From NCBI GenBank assembly GCA_046759385.1, contig JBHICC010000002.1:1-64000 (forward strand): a stretch of DNA of 64,000 bases. The letters run 5' to 3'. The notes below the pieces were generated by a model. It saw only the letters and a program-made list of their open reading frames with translations. It had not been told where the DNA came from and made no database searches. Both the position numbers and the translations under genes were made by a program. Positions 8,071 to 17,386 of this stretch are shown piece by piece (the first letter of the stretch is position 1; each line of letters begins with the position of its first letter). This DNA comes from JBHICC01 sp046759385 (GTDB lineage: Bacteria > Pseudomonadota > Gammaproteobacteria > Acidiferrobacterales > SPGG2).

Positions 8071-8550
8071 ATGGGTGTTATCGCACTATATCCGGGCACG
8101 TTTGATCCGATTACCAACGGTCATACCGACTTAGTACATCGGGCGGCGCGGTTGTTTGAGGAGGTAATCGTGGCTATTGCCGCGAACCCCGAGAAAGCAC
8201 CGTTGTTTACCGTCGATGAACGTATGACGCTTGCGCGCGAGGTTCTGGCAGGCATCCCCGGCGTCAGCGTCGCCGGTTTTGACGATCTGCTGATTGACTG
8301 CGTGCGTCGTCACGGGGCTCGCGTAATCCTGCGTGGATTGCGCGCGGTGTCCGACTTCGAGTACGAGTTCCAGATGGCCGGGATGAACAAGCGGTTAGGC
8401 CCGGAGATTGAAACCGCCTTTCTGCCGGCGTCCGAGCGCGACACTTTTATCTCTGCCTCACTAGTCAAAGAGATCGCCACCCTGGGCGGCGATGTATCCG
8501 AGTTTGTGCACGCCAGCGTCGCCGAGGCACTTGCGGAGAGACTGCAGTAA
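8071..8550 (+). CDS. coaD: Phosphopantetheine adenylyltransferase
   Basis: A 159-residue CoaD of standard length. The nucleotidyltransferase motif YPGTFDPITNGH (7-18), with the T/HxGH signature, and the C-terminal FISASLVKEIA element (counterpart of ISSTxVR) are present. It transfers AMP to 4'-phosphopantetheine, the penultimate step of coenzyme A synthesis. An AAAGGAGAT ribosome-binding stretch lies about 30 bases upstream, and GAGGG closer to the ATG. It probably shares a transcript with rsmD, 77 bases upstream. Confidence 0.96.
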   Translation: MGVIALYPGTFDPITNGHTDLVHRAARLFEEVIVAIAANPEKAPLFTVDERMTLAREVLAGIPGVSVAGFDDLLIDCVRRHGARVILRGLRAVSDFEYEFQMAGMNKRLGPEIETAFLPASERDTFISASLVKEIATLGGDVSEFVHASVAEALAERLQ

Positions 8551-8639
8551 AGCTGCGGGGTTCCCGCCAGCGTTCTATACCCTGAAGTGCGCCGCGCACG
8601 CGTGACCTACACATTCCTTTGTCTCGCAAGTTGCATCTA

Positions 8640-10343
8640 ATGTCTGCGTCAAATATGAGCCGGTTCGCTGCGGTCGCGTTAGCGCTCACACTTTGGTGGC
8701 CGACGATTGTTCTGGCTGGCAACCCCGCCCGCGGTGCGATCGCGAGCGCGCATCCGCTCGCCACCGCCGCTGGCCGCGAGATGCTCGAACAGGGTGGCAA
8801 TGCGTTTGATGCTGCAGTAGCGATCGGCGCGGCGCTCGGAGTCGTTGAGCCGGCCGGCTCCGGACTCGGTGGCGGCGGATATTGGTTGCTTCATCGTGCG
8901 CGCGACGAATTCGAAGTCATGATCGATGCGCGTGAGCGCGCCCCAGGCGCCGCTAGCGCCGATATGTACCTGGATGCTAAAGGGGACGTGATACCGCGAC
9001 TCTCGTTGGACGGGCCGTTGGCTGCAGCTATCCCGGGCACACCGGCTGCGCTTGTTCATATTTCGGCCAAGTACGGTCGCTTGCCGCTGGCAGCAGCGCT
9101 GGTACCAGCGATTCGGCTCGCGCGCCACGGTGTCCCTGTGACGCCGCGTTATCGACGGTTGGCGCGGTGGCGGCTTAACGCGTTCGCGGCATCACCGGCT
9201 GCCGCGCGGGTGTTTCTGAATCACGGCGCCGTGCCGGAAGAGGGTTTTGTGATCCACCAGCCAGACCTGGCGATAGTGCTCCAACGCATCTCCGAGCAAG
9301 GTCGAAACGGTTTCTACAGCGGTAGCACCGCTCGACAACTGGTTGCGGGCGTACGCCAGGCGGGCGGCATCTGGAGCCTCGATGATCTCTCTACTTATAA
9401 GGTTGTTGAACGCGCGCCAATCACGGGTCGCTATCGTGGCTTACGAATTACGTCAGCGTCGCTGCCCTCATCAGGAGGTATGGTGCTGATGCAGATTCTA
9501 AATATTCTAGGGCCGTATCAACTGGAGAAGCTGTCGCGCGTAGAACGGACACACTTGATTGTCGAAGCGATGCGTCGCGCCTATCGTGACCGTGCGCGCT
9601 ATCTTGGTGACCCCGATTTCATCAACGTCGACGTGGACAAGCTACTCAGTGACGAATACACGGCTGCGCTTCGTCGCACTATCGATCCTGAACGCGCCAC
9701 GCCAAGCAATCCCGCCGACGTTGTAGCAGCCGGTGACAGCGGTGATCAGACCACACATTTCTCGGTTTTCGACAGCGAAGGCAACCGCGTGGCAGCCACA
9801 CTAACGATCAACTCCGCATTCGGTTCCGGGTTTGTGCCGCCCGGCACCGGCGTGTTGCTTAACAACGAGATGGACGATTTTGTCGCCAAGCCAGGGGTCG
9901 CGAACTTGTACGGCCTCGTTGGCGCGGAGGCGAACGCAATTGCCCCGGGCAAGCGGCCGTTATCGAGCATGACGCCGACGTTTCTCGAAAGCGACGATCG
10001 CGTAGTCGTCCTAGGCACCCCCGGTGGCAGTCGGATTATCACCATGGTGTTGCTCGTGGCCTTAGAGGTTACGGCCCGCCGCGGTGGGCCCGAAGATTGG
10101 GTCGCTTTGTCCCGTTTTCACCATCAGTTCTTGCCGGATGTGATTCAGATTGAGCCCGGTGCCATAGATGGTGCAGACATCATCGCGCTGCGCGCTATGG
10201 GCCATCGCGTCGAACAGCGCAACCGGCGCTATGGCAATATGCAAATCGTTACCTGGGATAAAGCATTGAATCGATCGGATGCGGCTAGTGATCCGCGTGG
10301 TGAGGGGGAGGTTTGGGTAAAGCCTAAGAAGCAGGCGCGTTGA
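8640..10343 (+). CDS. ggt: Gamma-glutamyltransferase (exported)
   Basis: A 567-residue gamma-glutamyltransferase. A signal peptide (hydrophobic stretch from about residue 9, ending near LAG) sends it to the periplasm. The autoprocessing site is in TTHFSV, with the nucleophilic threonine at about 371. The small-subunit segment TLTINSAFGSGFVPPGTG and the oxyanion/lid element PLSSMTPT are recognisable. The enzyme hydrolyses or transpeptidates gamma-glutamyl bonds of glutathione. A TTG at 8619 opens the same frame, but the ATG at 8640 is preferred because it is followed directly by the signal peptide. No neighbouring glutathione genes are visible. Confidence 0.92.
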   Translation: MSASNMSRFAAVALALTLWWPTIVLAGNPARGAIASAHPLATAAGREMLEQGGNAFDAAVAIGAALGVVEPAGSGLGGGGYWLLHRARDEFEVMIDARERAPGAASADMYLDAKGDVIPRLSLDGPLAAAIPGTPAALVHISAKYGRLPLAAALVPAIRLARHGVPVTPRYRRLARWRLNAFAASPAAARVFLNHGAVPEEGFVIHQPDLAIVLQRISEQGRNGFYSGSTARQLVAGVRQAGGIWSLDDLSTYKVVERAPITGRYRGLRITSASLPSSGGMVLMQILNILGPYQLEKLSRVERTHLIVEAMRRAYRDRARYLGDPDFINVDVDKLLSDEYTAALRRTIDPERATPSNPADVVAAGDSGDQTTHFSVFDSEGNRVAATLTINSAFGSGFVPPGTGVLLNNEMDDFVAKPGVANLYGLVGAEANAIAPGKRPLSSMTPTFLESDDRVVVLGTPGGSRIITMVLLVALEVTARRGGPEDWVALSRFHHQFLPDVIQIEPGAIDGADIIALRAMGHRVEQRNRRYGNMQIVTWDKALNRSDAASDPRGEGEVWVKPKKQAR

Positions 10344-10363
10344 CGATCGCGATGAGACAGTGC

Positions 10364-12334
10364 TTAGGCGGACTTTTTGACCGCCGCCGGCACCGTTTCG
10401 TCGCTGTTGAGCACCTGCAGGATGGCACCAACCTGGTGCTCGAGCGCTTTTTGCTGTTCCTCGATGCCACCCCGGATATGCTCAAGCTCACTGAGCCGGT
10501 CCTCTAGCGTGTCGCTCGCTTGATGGATGTGCTTAATGCTCTCGAGCCGCCGCCGTAGCTGGATCTGTCGCTCGCGCACCTGTGCTTCCATCGGGTTCAT
10601 GATATTGCGCAGCCAACCGTCTGCATCGCGATTCGCCATCTTGTAGATTGCGCGTACCTTCGCAACAGACGACTCATAGAACTTGTTCGTCACCGCCTTC
10701 TGTTCGGTCATTACCATTGACAGGCTCTTGGTGAATTGCTCATGTTTGCGCTGGAGGCGTTTGATCTCCCGCAGGTAGCGCATTACCGAGAAGCTACCGG
10801 GCTTGACCTTCGCTAGCCCATGTTCTTCTTGGAATTTCTTGTAGACGCCTTCCATCAGCTCCTTGATTTCTTGCGTCTGCTTGGCAACCTGCTCCATGGT
10901 GCCGCGCGCATACTTGAAGAATTTGGTCATGCACGCTCGCAGACCGCCGGTAGTCATGCTGATCTCCATGTCCTTTTTGGTCTCGGCGATCACCGTGTTA
11001 AGCCCCTTCATATTGAGGTGTGCGTAGAGCTGATTGGTCTGTTTGGAAAAAATGCTGCGCGTCGCCTGGAAACGCTGCAAACTTTTCTCGAATACCTCTT
11101 TGTCGGTCTTCACCTTTTTCATCATGTGCTCGATCACGTCCATATTCTTGCCGTTCAAGGTCGCGAGCTCTCCCATATGCTCTTGCGTGCCCTTAAGGCG
11201 TTGTGAAGTGATCACGCGCATGGCTTTAATGATCTCCTCAAGATCGTCCTTAATGTTCTCGCGGATGATCTCCCGCTTGGCTGGGACGAGCTCTTTGCCA
11301 AGCGCTTCCTCGAGTGCTGTTATCCGGCTGCGCTCTAAGGTTTTGCGCTCGCCCTTGATCTTGCCATAGAGCGCTTTTTGCGCCGATACGGGGTGGATGT
11401 TGTGTTCCGGAATCGACAAGTGTTTGGCGGTCTCACGAATCTGGCGGTCGATCTCTCGCTGCACTTCATCCCAATCGCGCAACTCGTCCCACAGCCCGTC
11501 GATCTTGTTCAATACGACCAAGCGGCCTTTGTTAGCGCCGTCCTTATGTGTGCCGATATGTTCGCGCCAGACCTCGATGTCCGACTTGGTCACACCGGCG
11601 TCGGCCGCAAGCACGAACAGTACTGCGTGAGCGTTCGGCAGCAAGTTCAAGGTCAGCTCAGGTTCAGCGCCGAGCGCGTTCAGACCCGGTGTGTCGAGAA
11701 TCACCAAACCCTGTTCCAGTAGTGAGTGGGGGAAGTTGATGATGGCGTAACGCCATCTAGGGATTTCGACCTGCCCTTCCTCAGTCAAGCGCATGCCGAT
11801 CTGCGATTCGTCTTCGGCTATATGCAACCCCAGGGTCTGTGCCTCGTCCGGGCTGACGGTCTTGATTTCGGCGATGTGTTGTAGCGCCTCGGCCATCTTC
11901 TTGGCTGATTTAAGGTTGAGCGAGACGCTGTGCCATTCGTCGCTGAACCCCTTGTATTCTGTGATGGTGGTACCGCTCTTACGCGTTTCGATCGGCAGCA
12001 GGCGCAACGCCGCGGGCTCGTCCGCATCGTACATCAGCTCAGTGGGACACATGGTTGTGCGGCCGGCGCTGGACGGCAAGATTCGCTGACCGAAGCGGGC
12101 GAAAAAGATCGCGTTGATGAGTTCCGACTTGCCGCGCGCGAACTCAGCGACGAAAGCAATATATAGCTTGTCATCGCGCAGTGTAGTGAGGATGTGGTCG
12201 AGCCGCTGATTGATCTGGGCATCGCTTAGCTGCTGAGTATCGAGCCAATCGTGGAACGTCGTAATGGTGTCGGCCAATCCGTTGCGCCATACACTGTACG
12301 CCGCAAAATGTCTTTCTAAACTTTCGTTCTTCAT
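10364..12334 (-). CDS. Dynamin-like large GTPase
   Basis: A 656-residue dynamin-family protein. The P-loop AEFARGKS is at 63-70, the switch I threonines are in GRTTMCPTEL (about 90-99), G3 is DTPGLNALG (about 215), and G4 is NKIDG (about 274). The remaining 350 residues are mostly charged heptad-rich helix, predicted coiled coil, with a last coiled segment at about 600-645. No transmembrane helix is evident. Bacterial dynamin-like proteins remodel or repair membranes, but the function of this subfamily is not established. It is a single gene, not the usual pair of adjacent dynamin genes. It has its own promoter and a long-range 5' stem-loop and is downstream of mutM. Confidence 0.85.
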   Translation of the reverse strand: MKNESLERHFAAYSVWRNGLADTITTFHDWLDTQQLSDAQINQRLDHILTTLRDDKLYIAFVAEFARGKSELINAIFFARFGQRILPSSAGRTTMCPTELMYDADEPAALRLLPIETRKSGTTITEYKGFSDEWHSVSLNLKSAKKMAEALQHIAEIKTVSPDEAQTLGLHIAEDESQIGMRLTEEGQVEIPRWRYAIINFPHSLLEQGLVILDTPGLNALGAEPELTLNLLPNAHAVLFVLAADAGVTKSDIEVWREHIGTHKDGANKGRLVVLNKIDGLWDELRDWDEVQREIDRQIRETAKHLSIPEHNIHPVSAQKALYGKIKGERKTLERSRITALEEALGKELVPAKREIIRENIKDDLEEIIKAMRVITSQRLKGTQEHMGELATLNGKNMDVIEHMMKKVKTDKEVFEKSLQRFQATRSIFSKQTNQLYAHLNMKGLNTVIAETKKDMEISMTTGGLRACMTKFFKYARGTMEQVAKQTQEIKELMEGVYKKFQEEHGLAKVKPGSFSVMRYLREIKRLQRKHEQFTKSLSMVMTEQKAVTNKFYESSVAKVRAIYKMANRDADGWLRNIMNPMEAQVRERQIQLRRRLESIKHIHQASDTLEDRLSELEHIRGGIEEQQKALEHQVGAILQVLNSDETVPAAVKKSA

Positions 12335-12405
12335 CGCTATGCCGAACGCACTCTAGTGAACTAGGCGCTGATAATGATCCTTTAGACGAATATCAGGCTA
12401 AAGTT

Positions 12406-12480
12406 GAGCTGTCGGTGGATGATCGGCACCGCCCTACCGACCGTCGGCCCTCGCTTGCGAGATCGTCGAATCGACAGCTC
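12406..12480 (-). ncRNA. 5' leader stem-loop of the dynamin-like gene
   Basis: GAGCTGTCG (12406-12414) is perfectly complementary to CGACAGCTC (12472-12480), enclosing 57 bases that contain a second perfect hairpin CTCGC-TT-GCGAG (12450-12461). The predicted transcription start coincides with 12480, so the structure would form at the very 5' end of the mRNA. It is most likely a leader element and not a separate RNA. Confidence 0.45.
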
Positions 12481-12487
12481 TGATACC

Positions 12488-12515
12488 AGCATAGTGAAAA
12501 TAGGCTTTTTATCAA
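12488..12515 (-). promoter_or_regulatory. Sigma70-type promoter of the dynamin-like gene
   Basis: On the minus strand, TTGATA (12515-12510) and TATGCT (12493-12488) are separated by 16 bases, matching the consensus at 5 and 4 of 6 positions. They lie about 150 bases before the ATG. Confidence 0.5.
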
Positions 12516-12556
12516 GCGCTTCCAACAGCAAGATCATAGACCGAATCAAATAGCGC

Positions 12557-13375
12557 TCATAACTGGCAACGCGGACAAAAAAACACGCGCCGCCCGCCTA
12601 ATGCAGCGGCTCGCACTCGACTGCGTCCGCAACGATAGCAGGGCTCCCCATCGTGCCTGTAGACTCGCGTTTGCAGTTGAAAGTAGCCCGGTTCACCGCT
12701 GGTGCCGCGGAAGTCGCGCAAAGTCGTGCCTCCGGCCTCTAGCGCACGCTTGATGGTTGTGCGAACTGCCCGTACAAGTCTTCGATAACGCGAGCGGCGG
12801 ATCCTTCCGGCGGCGCGCCGCGGGTCGATGCCGGCCTCAAACAACGCCTCGTTCGCGTAGATATTGCCGAGTCCAGCGACGACGTGGCCATCGATTAAGA
12901 AATCCCGGATCGCACGGCGACGACCACGCGATTGCCGATAGAGGTACTCGTCGTTAAAAGTAGGGTCCAGCGGGTCAGGTCCCAAGCCGGCCAGCAATCT
13001 ATGCTCAGTCACGTCGCGTTTAGTCCAGAGTACGGCGCCGAAGCGCCGGGGGTCGCGCAACCGCAGGCAATCACCGCCGCTTAGCACGAGGTCAACGTGA
13101 TCATACTTTCCGGGCGGAAAGGCGCGCCCGACAACACGCAGACTACCAGACATGCCCAGGTGCAGGATCACGTTCCCAATGGCGGTCCCTAACAGTAGAT
13201 ATTTTCCTCGCCGAGCAACGGACTCGATAGTCTGGCCAGGCAGCTCATGGGCTAAAGTTGGCGGCACTGGCCAACGCAGCCGTGGCTGTCGTACCGCTAC
13301 CGCCTCGACAGTTCGCCCGACGACATGCGGGGTAATACCGCGGCACGTGATCTCGACCTCAGGCAGTTCAGGCAT
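12557..13375 (-). CDS. mutM: Formamidopyrimidine-DNA glycosylase
   Basis: A 272-residue Fpg. The start at 13375 is fixed by MPELPEVE, because after removal of Met the N-terminal proline is the catalytic nucleophile; an upstream in-frame ATG at 13417 is therefore rejected. Conserved elements include the Lys region GRRGKYLLL-type segment (seen as ARRGKYLLLG), LGPDPLDPTF, GNIYANEALF, and the C-terminal zinc finger with two CxxC pairs (CYRC and CPRC). The enzyme excises 8-oxoguanine and cleaves the abasic site. It follows the Gld/DUF4340 operon on the same strand after a palindromic repeat. Confidence 0.96.
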   Translation of the reverse strand: MPELPEVEITCRGITPHVVGRTVEAVAVRQPRLRWPVPPTLAHELPGQTIESVARRGKYLLLGTAIGNVILHLGMSGSLRVVGRAFPPGKYDHVDLVLSGGDCLRLRDPRRFGAVLWTKRDVTEHRLLAGLGPDPLDPTFNDEYLYRQSRGRRRAIRDFLIDGHVVAGLGNIYANEALFEAGIDPRRAAGRIRRSRYRRLVRAVRTTIKRALEAGGTTLRDFRGTSGEPGYFQLQTRVYRHDGEPCYRCGRSRVRAAALGGRRVFFCPRCQL

Positions 13376-13393
13376 AGCCCATGAATCGACTGT

Positions 13394-13469
13394 CAACGCG
13401 AAGGCACGAAGACGCAAAGTGTTTGCATGCCACAGTTTTTCAACAAAAGATCTTCGCGCCTTTGCGTTG
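13394..13469. repeat. Palindromic repeat element, copy 1
   Basis: Left arm 13394-13411 and right arm 13452-13469 match as inverted repeats at 16 of 18 positions (core CAACGCAAAGGCGCGAAG). The right end is followed by GGGTTTTT. The same CAACGCAAAG core in inverted orientation bounds a second element at 35515-35665, so this is a dispersed repeat and not a one-off terminator. Confidence 0.6.
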
Positions 13470-13474
13470 GGTTT

Positions 13475-14329
13475 TTAGTTTGTAACAGGGTTGATATTGA
13501 GTAACCGTTTGCCGGTTTGTTCAGTGAAATGATATTCCATACTGGCGTCCTTGCGATACAGGACGAAGTCAGGTGAATAACGCACTATACCGAGTTCGAG
13601 ACGCACGCGCTTCCCATCTTCCTCGTAGACAATACGAACCTGATTGTCGGATTTCTCCCGCGAGGGTCCGCCCATGAACAGGGCCCGAGCCAGGCGCCAG
13701 CGGTTAATGAATGTATTAATCTCGTCTGCGCTAATCGATTCATCCGGCGGCTCCACAACCCATTTCTCTTGTTTCAACCGTAAGCTGAACTTCGGGAGTT
13801 CTATCACTACTGGTATCTGTCCGTCTCCCAGTAGGCGTGGGCTAATAAGGTCTAAATCACGATACGATTCTGGGCTGAAGTAGTTTCCAGGAACCACGTG
13901 GACCATATTTCGGTAGTGCACGTAGCGCACGTCATCGAACGGATGCACAACACCAACCTTTATCTCTTCCTTACCAAGCCACACATGGGCGACAGGTTTA
14001 TCGAGCCCGTACTTGTGGAGACTCGCCGTTTTTGCGGGTAACTGCATCTGGCTTGGTGCTGATGCTAGATGCAACAGGTTTCGCACCTTGTGTTCATTTG
14101 CCGGTACCCGTCGTGGCGTAAGCATCGCCCATTTATCACGGTCGCGTCGCAAGCTGATTAGCTCGCGCTCAGGGTACTGAATATGCACCGACATGATCTC
14201 GTCCGGGCTCAGCGAGGTCAGGGGTATGCGCGGCTCCACGGGCTCAGAGCCATGTCTGTAAACAAGAAGCACTGTGAGTGTCGCCACTGCCAATAGCAGT
14301 AGAGCGTTTAACAACCAGCGATTTCTCAT
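13475..14329 (-). CDS. DUF4340 domain-containing membrane-anchored protein
   Basis: A 284-residue protein. An N-terminal membrane anchor (RNRWLLNALLLLAVATLTVL) is followed by an extracytoplasmic DUF4340 domain, recognised by the W-x-L-x-P segment DKWAMLTPRRVPAN and the repeated KYGLDKP-type element. DUF4340 genes usually accompany GldG-type ABC transporter genes, as here. The role is unknown but presumably lies in the same export system. The start at 14329 is chosen because it begins the anchor and lies 10 bases after the upstream gene; the in-frame ATG at 14404 would overlap that gene. Confidence 0.85.
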   Translation of the reverse strand: MRNRWLLNALLLLAVATLTVLLVYRHGSEPVEPRIPLTSLSPDEIMSVHIQYPERELISLRRDRDKWAMLTPRRVPANEHKVRNLLHLASAPSQMQLPAKTASLHKYGLDKPVAHVWLGKEEIKVGVVHPFDDVRYVHYRNMVHVVPGNYFSPESYRDLDLISPRLLGDGQIPVVIELPKFSLRLKQEKWVVEPPDESISADEINTFINRWRLARALFMGGPSREKSDNQVRIVYEEDGKRVRLELGIVRYSPDFVLYRKDASMEYHFTEQTGKRLLNINPVTN

Positions 14330-14339
14330 GTGGTGAGAA

Positions 14340-15680
14340 CTACAGCCTGCGTCGGCGTAGCCAGATGAACGCGCCGCTAGCGGCAAGCAGTATTGGAAGA
14401 GCAAATAAAGACCCGCCGCCGATAAGTAGCCGCGCCTGTGGTGTCAGCTGCAAACTATGGTCAGGGCTGACACGCACGGGGATGTCGACAAACGTGTCAT
14501 CCTGACTGACCCAATTGGCGATGTTCACGCCCAGCTCGAGATTGATGCCATTGGCCAGAAACGTGTTCGATAGAAAATCGCCGTCTCCTACGACCACCAC
14601 ACGTTGCTCCTTGCCCCCGTGCTCGCGTCTTAGCGCTACTGCAAGGTTCAGCGGACCAGCTACGTCCTGCTCCTTGTCCTGCTGTACCTTCCCCTTTAGG
14701 ATGCCGGTTTCAGACCACGCGGATGCGCGAGTATCGAACAGTACTGTGGCGTTCCACTCTTCAGGGTTAACTACGCGTAAGCCTACAGCTTTGGGAAACA
14801 ATGTTACATTGCGCAGGCTCTTCACCGTCGAGTGTGCACCGTAGCGGGTCACGACCACGGCGGTGGCATTTCCGGTGATAGTTTCTGACCCAGGATCGAT
14901 GATAACGCCGGGAAGAAACTCGATCCCGAGTGTTTCCGCGATCGGCTCGAGTCCATGCAGTGGCCCGGGATCAACAAGCCATAATAAGTTACCGCCGTTT
15001 TCAACGTAGTCAGCGAGCAGCTTGACTTCACCGGGCAGCAAATCCGCACGCGGTCCAGCGATCACGAGCGCCGCCGTATTGCGCGGGACCTGCGGATGGT
15101 CGGCTAAGGTTAGCACGCGCGTTGCGAAACCACGCTTGCGCAGCGCGTTAGTCCATCTCGAGAGATCGAAGTTAGCATGCCTATCTGGGCTGCGTTCGCC
15201 GTGACCGCTGACGAAAACCAGCCAGCGTTCACCACGACGCGCCAGGCGCGCGAGCGCATTGGTGATACTCTCCTCATTGAGCTTGCTCAGCGCCTCTGTG
15301 CCGCCGTCGTAACCCAGCACGACCTCGCCATCGAAGCGAACCCCCGCCGCGCGTACCCGTTCCGGGTCCCTGCTCGGGTCGACGAACTCGAGCTCAATAT
15401 CAGATTTGTATCGCTGATAACGGCCGAACACTTCACGAATAGCCTTGCGCAGATCCTCACGGTCGCTAGCAAACGCAGTGACCTGAAGGGGTTCGTGGAG
15501 AAGCTTTAAGGTGGCGACGCTGGCCGCTGACAGCGAGTTGCGGCCACTTTGAGTCCAATCAAACCGTAGGTGATAGTCGTAGCTTAACCACTGTAGTAGA
15601 CCGACTGCCGCCAGAAACAACAATACAAACACCGCATTTATGAGCCGAAGCTGGAATCTCGGCGGTAACGATTTCGGCAT
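14340..15680 (-). CDS. GldG-type ABC transporter auxiliary protein
   Basis: A 446-residue protein with an N-terminal membrane helix (about 11-30), a long extracytoplasmic domain of the ABC-type uncharacterised transport auxiliary family, and a C-terminal helix followed by a basic RRRRL tail. Typical family features are the segment SLSAASVATLKLLHEPL near residue 45, and WLVDPGP and GDGDFLSNTF further on. GldG works with GldF and GldA. In Bacteroidota the set is tied to gliding, whereas proteobacterial sets have no known cargo. It is in an operon 3 bases after the permease gene. Confidence 0.85.
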   Translation of the reverse strand: MPKSLPPRFQLRLINAVFVLLFLAAVGLLQWLSYDYHLRFDWTQSGRNSLSAASVATLKLLHEPLQVTAFASDREDLRKAIREVFGRYQRYKSDIELEFVDPSRDPERVRAAGVRFDGEVVLGYDGGTEALSKLNEESITNALARLARRGERWLVFVSGHGERSPDRHANFDLSRWTNALRKRGFATRVLTLADHPQVPRNTAALVIAGPRADLLPGEVKLLADYVENGGNLLWLVDPGPLHGLEPIAETLGIEFLPGVIIDPGSETITGNATAVVVTRYGAHSTVKSLRNVTLFPKAVGLRVVNPEEWNATVLFDTRASAWSETGILKGKVQQDKEQDVAGPLNLAVALRREHGGKEQRVVVVGDGDFLSNTFLANGINLELGVNIANWVSQDDTFVDIPVRVSPDHSLQLTPQARLLIGGGSLFALPILLAASGAFIWLRRRRL

Positions 15681-15683
15681 CCC

Positions 15684-16436
15684 TCAACCCCCGAGTCGAT
15701 CGGCGTCTAACCGGCGCACGCTGAGCACTAGGAAAGTGGCGACGAACAACACATGATAGACTGCGTCGTTGCTATCGAACACGCCCCTCAGAAACGGCTC
15801 ATAATGATTTAACGACGATAACGACGCGAGCCAGCTGGCCTCGCCCGAGTCGTTGCTTCCCACCGAGCCCAATAGCCAAAACAGAAGCAGCACGCCGAAC
15901 GTGGCCACCGATGCAACCGTAGGATGTTGGGTCAGGGTCGACATGAAGAGTCCAACGGCGATAAAGCCGGCCAACAAAAGAGCCAGTCCTACCAACCCGG
16001 AGAGCACGACACCGATGTCGAGAGTCGTCGCTACGTACAATGATAATGGCATCAACGCAATTAACAATAACAATATAAAGATGAACAGCAGCGCACCGAG
16101 ATACTTTCCGAGTACGATCTCCGTCGCCGATATCGGTGCGCTACGCAACAAGGTTAGCGTGTGATTCCGTCGCTCCTCGCTGACGAGCCGCATGGTGAGT
16201 AGTGGCACCACGAGCAGGAGAACGATTGCAGCGCTGCCAAATAGCCGGCCGACAACTAGCTCCGTGACGCCCGGCGGGTTGTCGAGCGCCAGCAACTGCG
16301 GCTGCATGTATAGGTATTCCTCAATACGGGTTAGAAAGATAAACGCCAGGATGGCTTGAACCACCGTCAAAACGACCCAGGCCAACGGCGATAGGAATAA
16401 ACCCTTGAGTTCGCGTGCGGCGATTGTCCAAATCAT
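15684..16436 (-). CDS. ABC-2 type permease (GldF-like)
   Basis: A 250-residue integral membrane protein with six predicted helices and the ABC-2 permease pattern. It begins IWTIAARELKGLFLSPLAWV, a canonical GldF-like start, and has the SEERRNHTLTLLRSAPISATEIVLGKY coupling segment at about residues 84-110. It forms the channel of the transporter energised by the upstream ATPase, whose stop codon it overlaps by 4 bases. Cargo is unknown. Confidence 0.88.
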   Translation of the reverse strand: MIWTIAARELKGLFLSPLAWVVLTVVQAILAFIFLTRIEEYLYMQPQLLALDNPPGVTELVVGRLFGSAAIVLLLVVPLLTMRLVSEERRNHTLTLLRSAPISATEIVLGKYLGALLFIFILLLLIALMPLSLYVATTLDIGVVLSGLVGLALLLAGFIAVGLFMSTLTQHPTVASVATFGVLLLFWLLGSVGSNDSGEASWLASLSSLNHYEPFLRGVFDSNDAVYHVLFVATFLVLSVRRLDADRLGG

Positions 16437-17386
16437 GCATTGGCCTCCCGCGCGTCGGTCGCCTCATCTGTGGTCAACTCTACAAAGATCTCCTCGAGCG
16501 AGGCGCCATGAGGCCTGATCTCGGACAGCCCCCAGTCGTGTTCGGCCGCGAGTTTCACGATCCCATCGGTGGGGTTTTGGTTGGGATCGTGAACAATCTG
16601 CACTCTATTCTCACCGTCGGGTTGCACGGCCTTCACGCCTTGGAGCCCCTCCAGTAGAGACAGTATTGGGTCTTGCCGGAATGCCACTGTTAACACATTT
16701 GACTTCATGTGCCGCAACAATCCCTCGATGCTGTCATTCAACACTAAGCTACCCTTATTGATGATCTGTACGCGGTTACAGCTGATCTGGACCTCAGGGA
16801 GTATATGGGTCGACAAGATGACACTGTGTTCTTTACCAAGCTCGCGGATCAGGCTACGGATCTCCCGAATTTGAATTGGGTCGAGGCCGATCGTCGGTTC
16901 GTCGAGGATCAACACCGGAGGCAAGTGAATGATAGCTTGTGCAAGCCCGACCCTTTGCTGATAACCCTTTGATAGATTTCCGATTAGACGTCGGCCGACA
17001 TCGTGTAGCCCACACTTCTCTTTGGCCGACTCGCGCGCTGCTTTGCGTTTCTGACGTGCAATGCGACTAAGGGCTGCACAGTAGTCGAGGTACTCATCGA
17101 CCGTGAGTTCGCGATAGATCGGTGGCTGCTCCGGGAGATAACCGATCGCGGCTTTGGCTGCGCGTGGTTCCTCCAGCAAATCATGTCCAACAATAGTGAC
17201 ACTCCCATCGCTGGGGGCGAGGTTGCCACTGATGATTTGCATCGTGGTCGTCTTACCAGCGCCGTTAGGGCCGAGAAACCCGAGCACTTCACCTTGCTGG
17301 ATGCAGAAACTAATATTGTTGACTGCTTGGATCTCGCTGTAGAAGCGCGAGATTCCTTTAACCTCTACGAGAGTGTCACCACTCAT
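16433..17386 (-). CDS. ABC transporter ATP-binding protein (GldA-like)
   Basis: A 317-residue ATPase from the ATG at 17386. Walker A GPNGAGKT, the signature LSKGYQQRV, Walker B LILDEPTIGLD and the switch histidine (STHI) are all present. The C-terminal domain of about 90 residues after the ATPase core is typical of GldA/NatA-like ATPases. It is first in a four-gene unit with the permease, GldG-like and DUF4340 proteins. An upstream in-frame ATG at 17437 would add 17 residues of unconserved sequence. Confidence 0.9.
   Translation of the reverse strand: MSGDTLVEVKGISRFYSEIQAVNNISFCIQQGEVLGFLGPNGAGKTTTMQIISGNLAPSDGSVTIVGHDLLEEPRAAKAAIGYLPEQPPIYRELTVDEYLDYCAALSRIARQKRKAARESAKEKCGLHDVGRRLIGNLSKGYQQRVGLAQAIIHLPPVLILDEPTIGLDPIQIREIRSLIRELGKEHSVILSTHILPEVQISCNRVQIINKGSLVLNDSIEGLLRHMKSNVLTVAFRQDPILSLLEGLQGVKAVQPDGENRVQIVHDPNQNPTDGIVKLAAEHDWGLSEIRPHGASLEEIFVELTTDEATDAREANA

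Noticed and set aside
12406..12480. A 75-base segment with an acceptor-like stem, first suspected to be a tRNA
   Set aside because: No T-loop or D-loop consensus, no anticodon arm of correct geometry, and no CCA; a leader stem-loop fits better.
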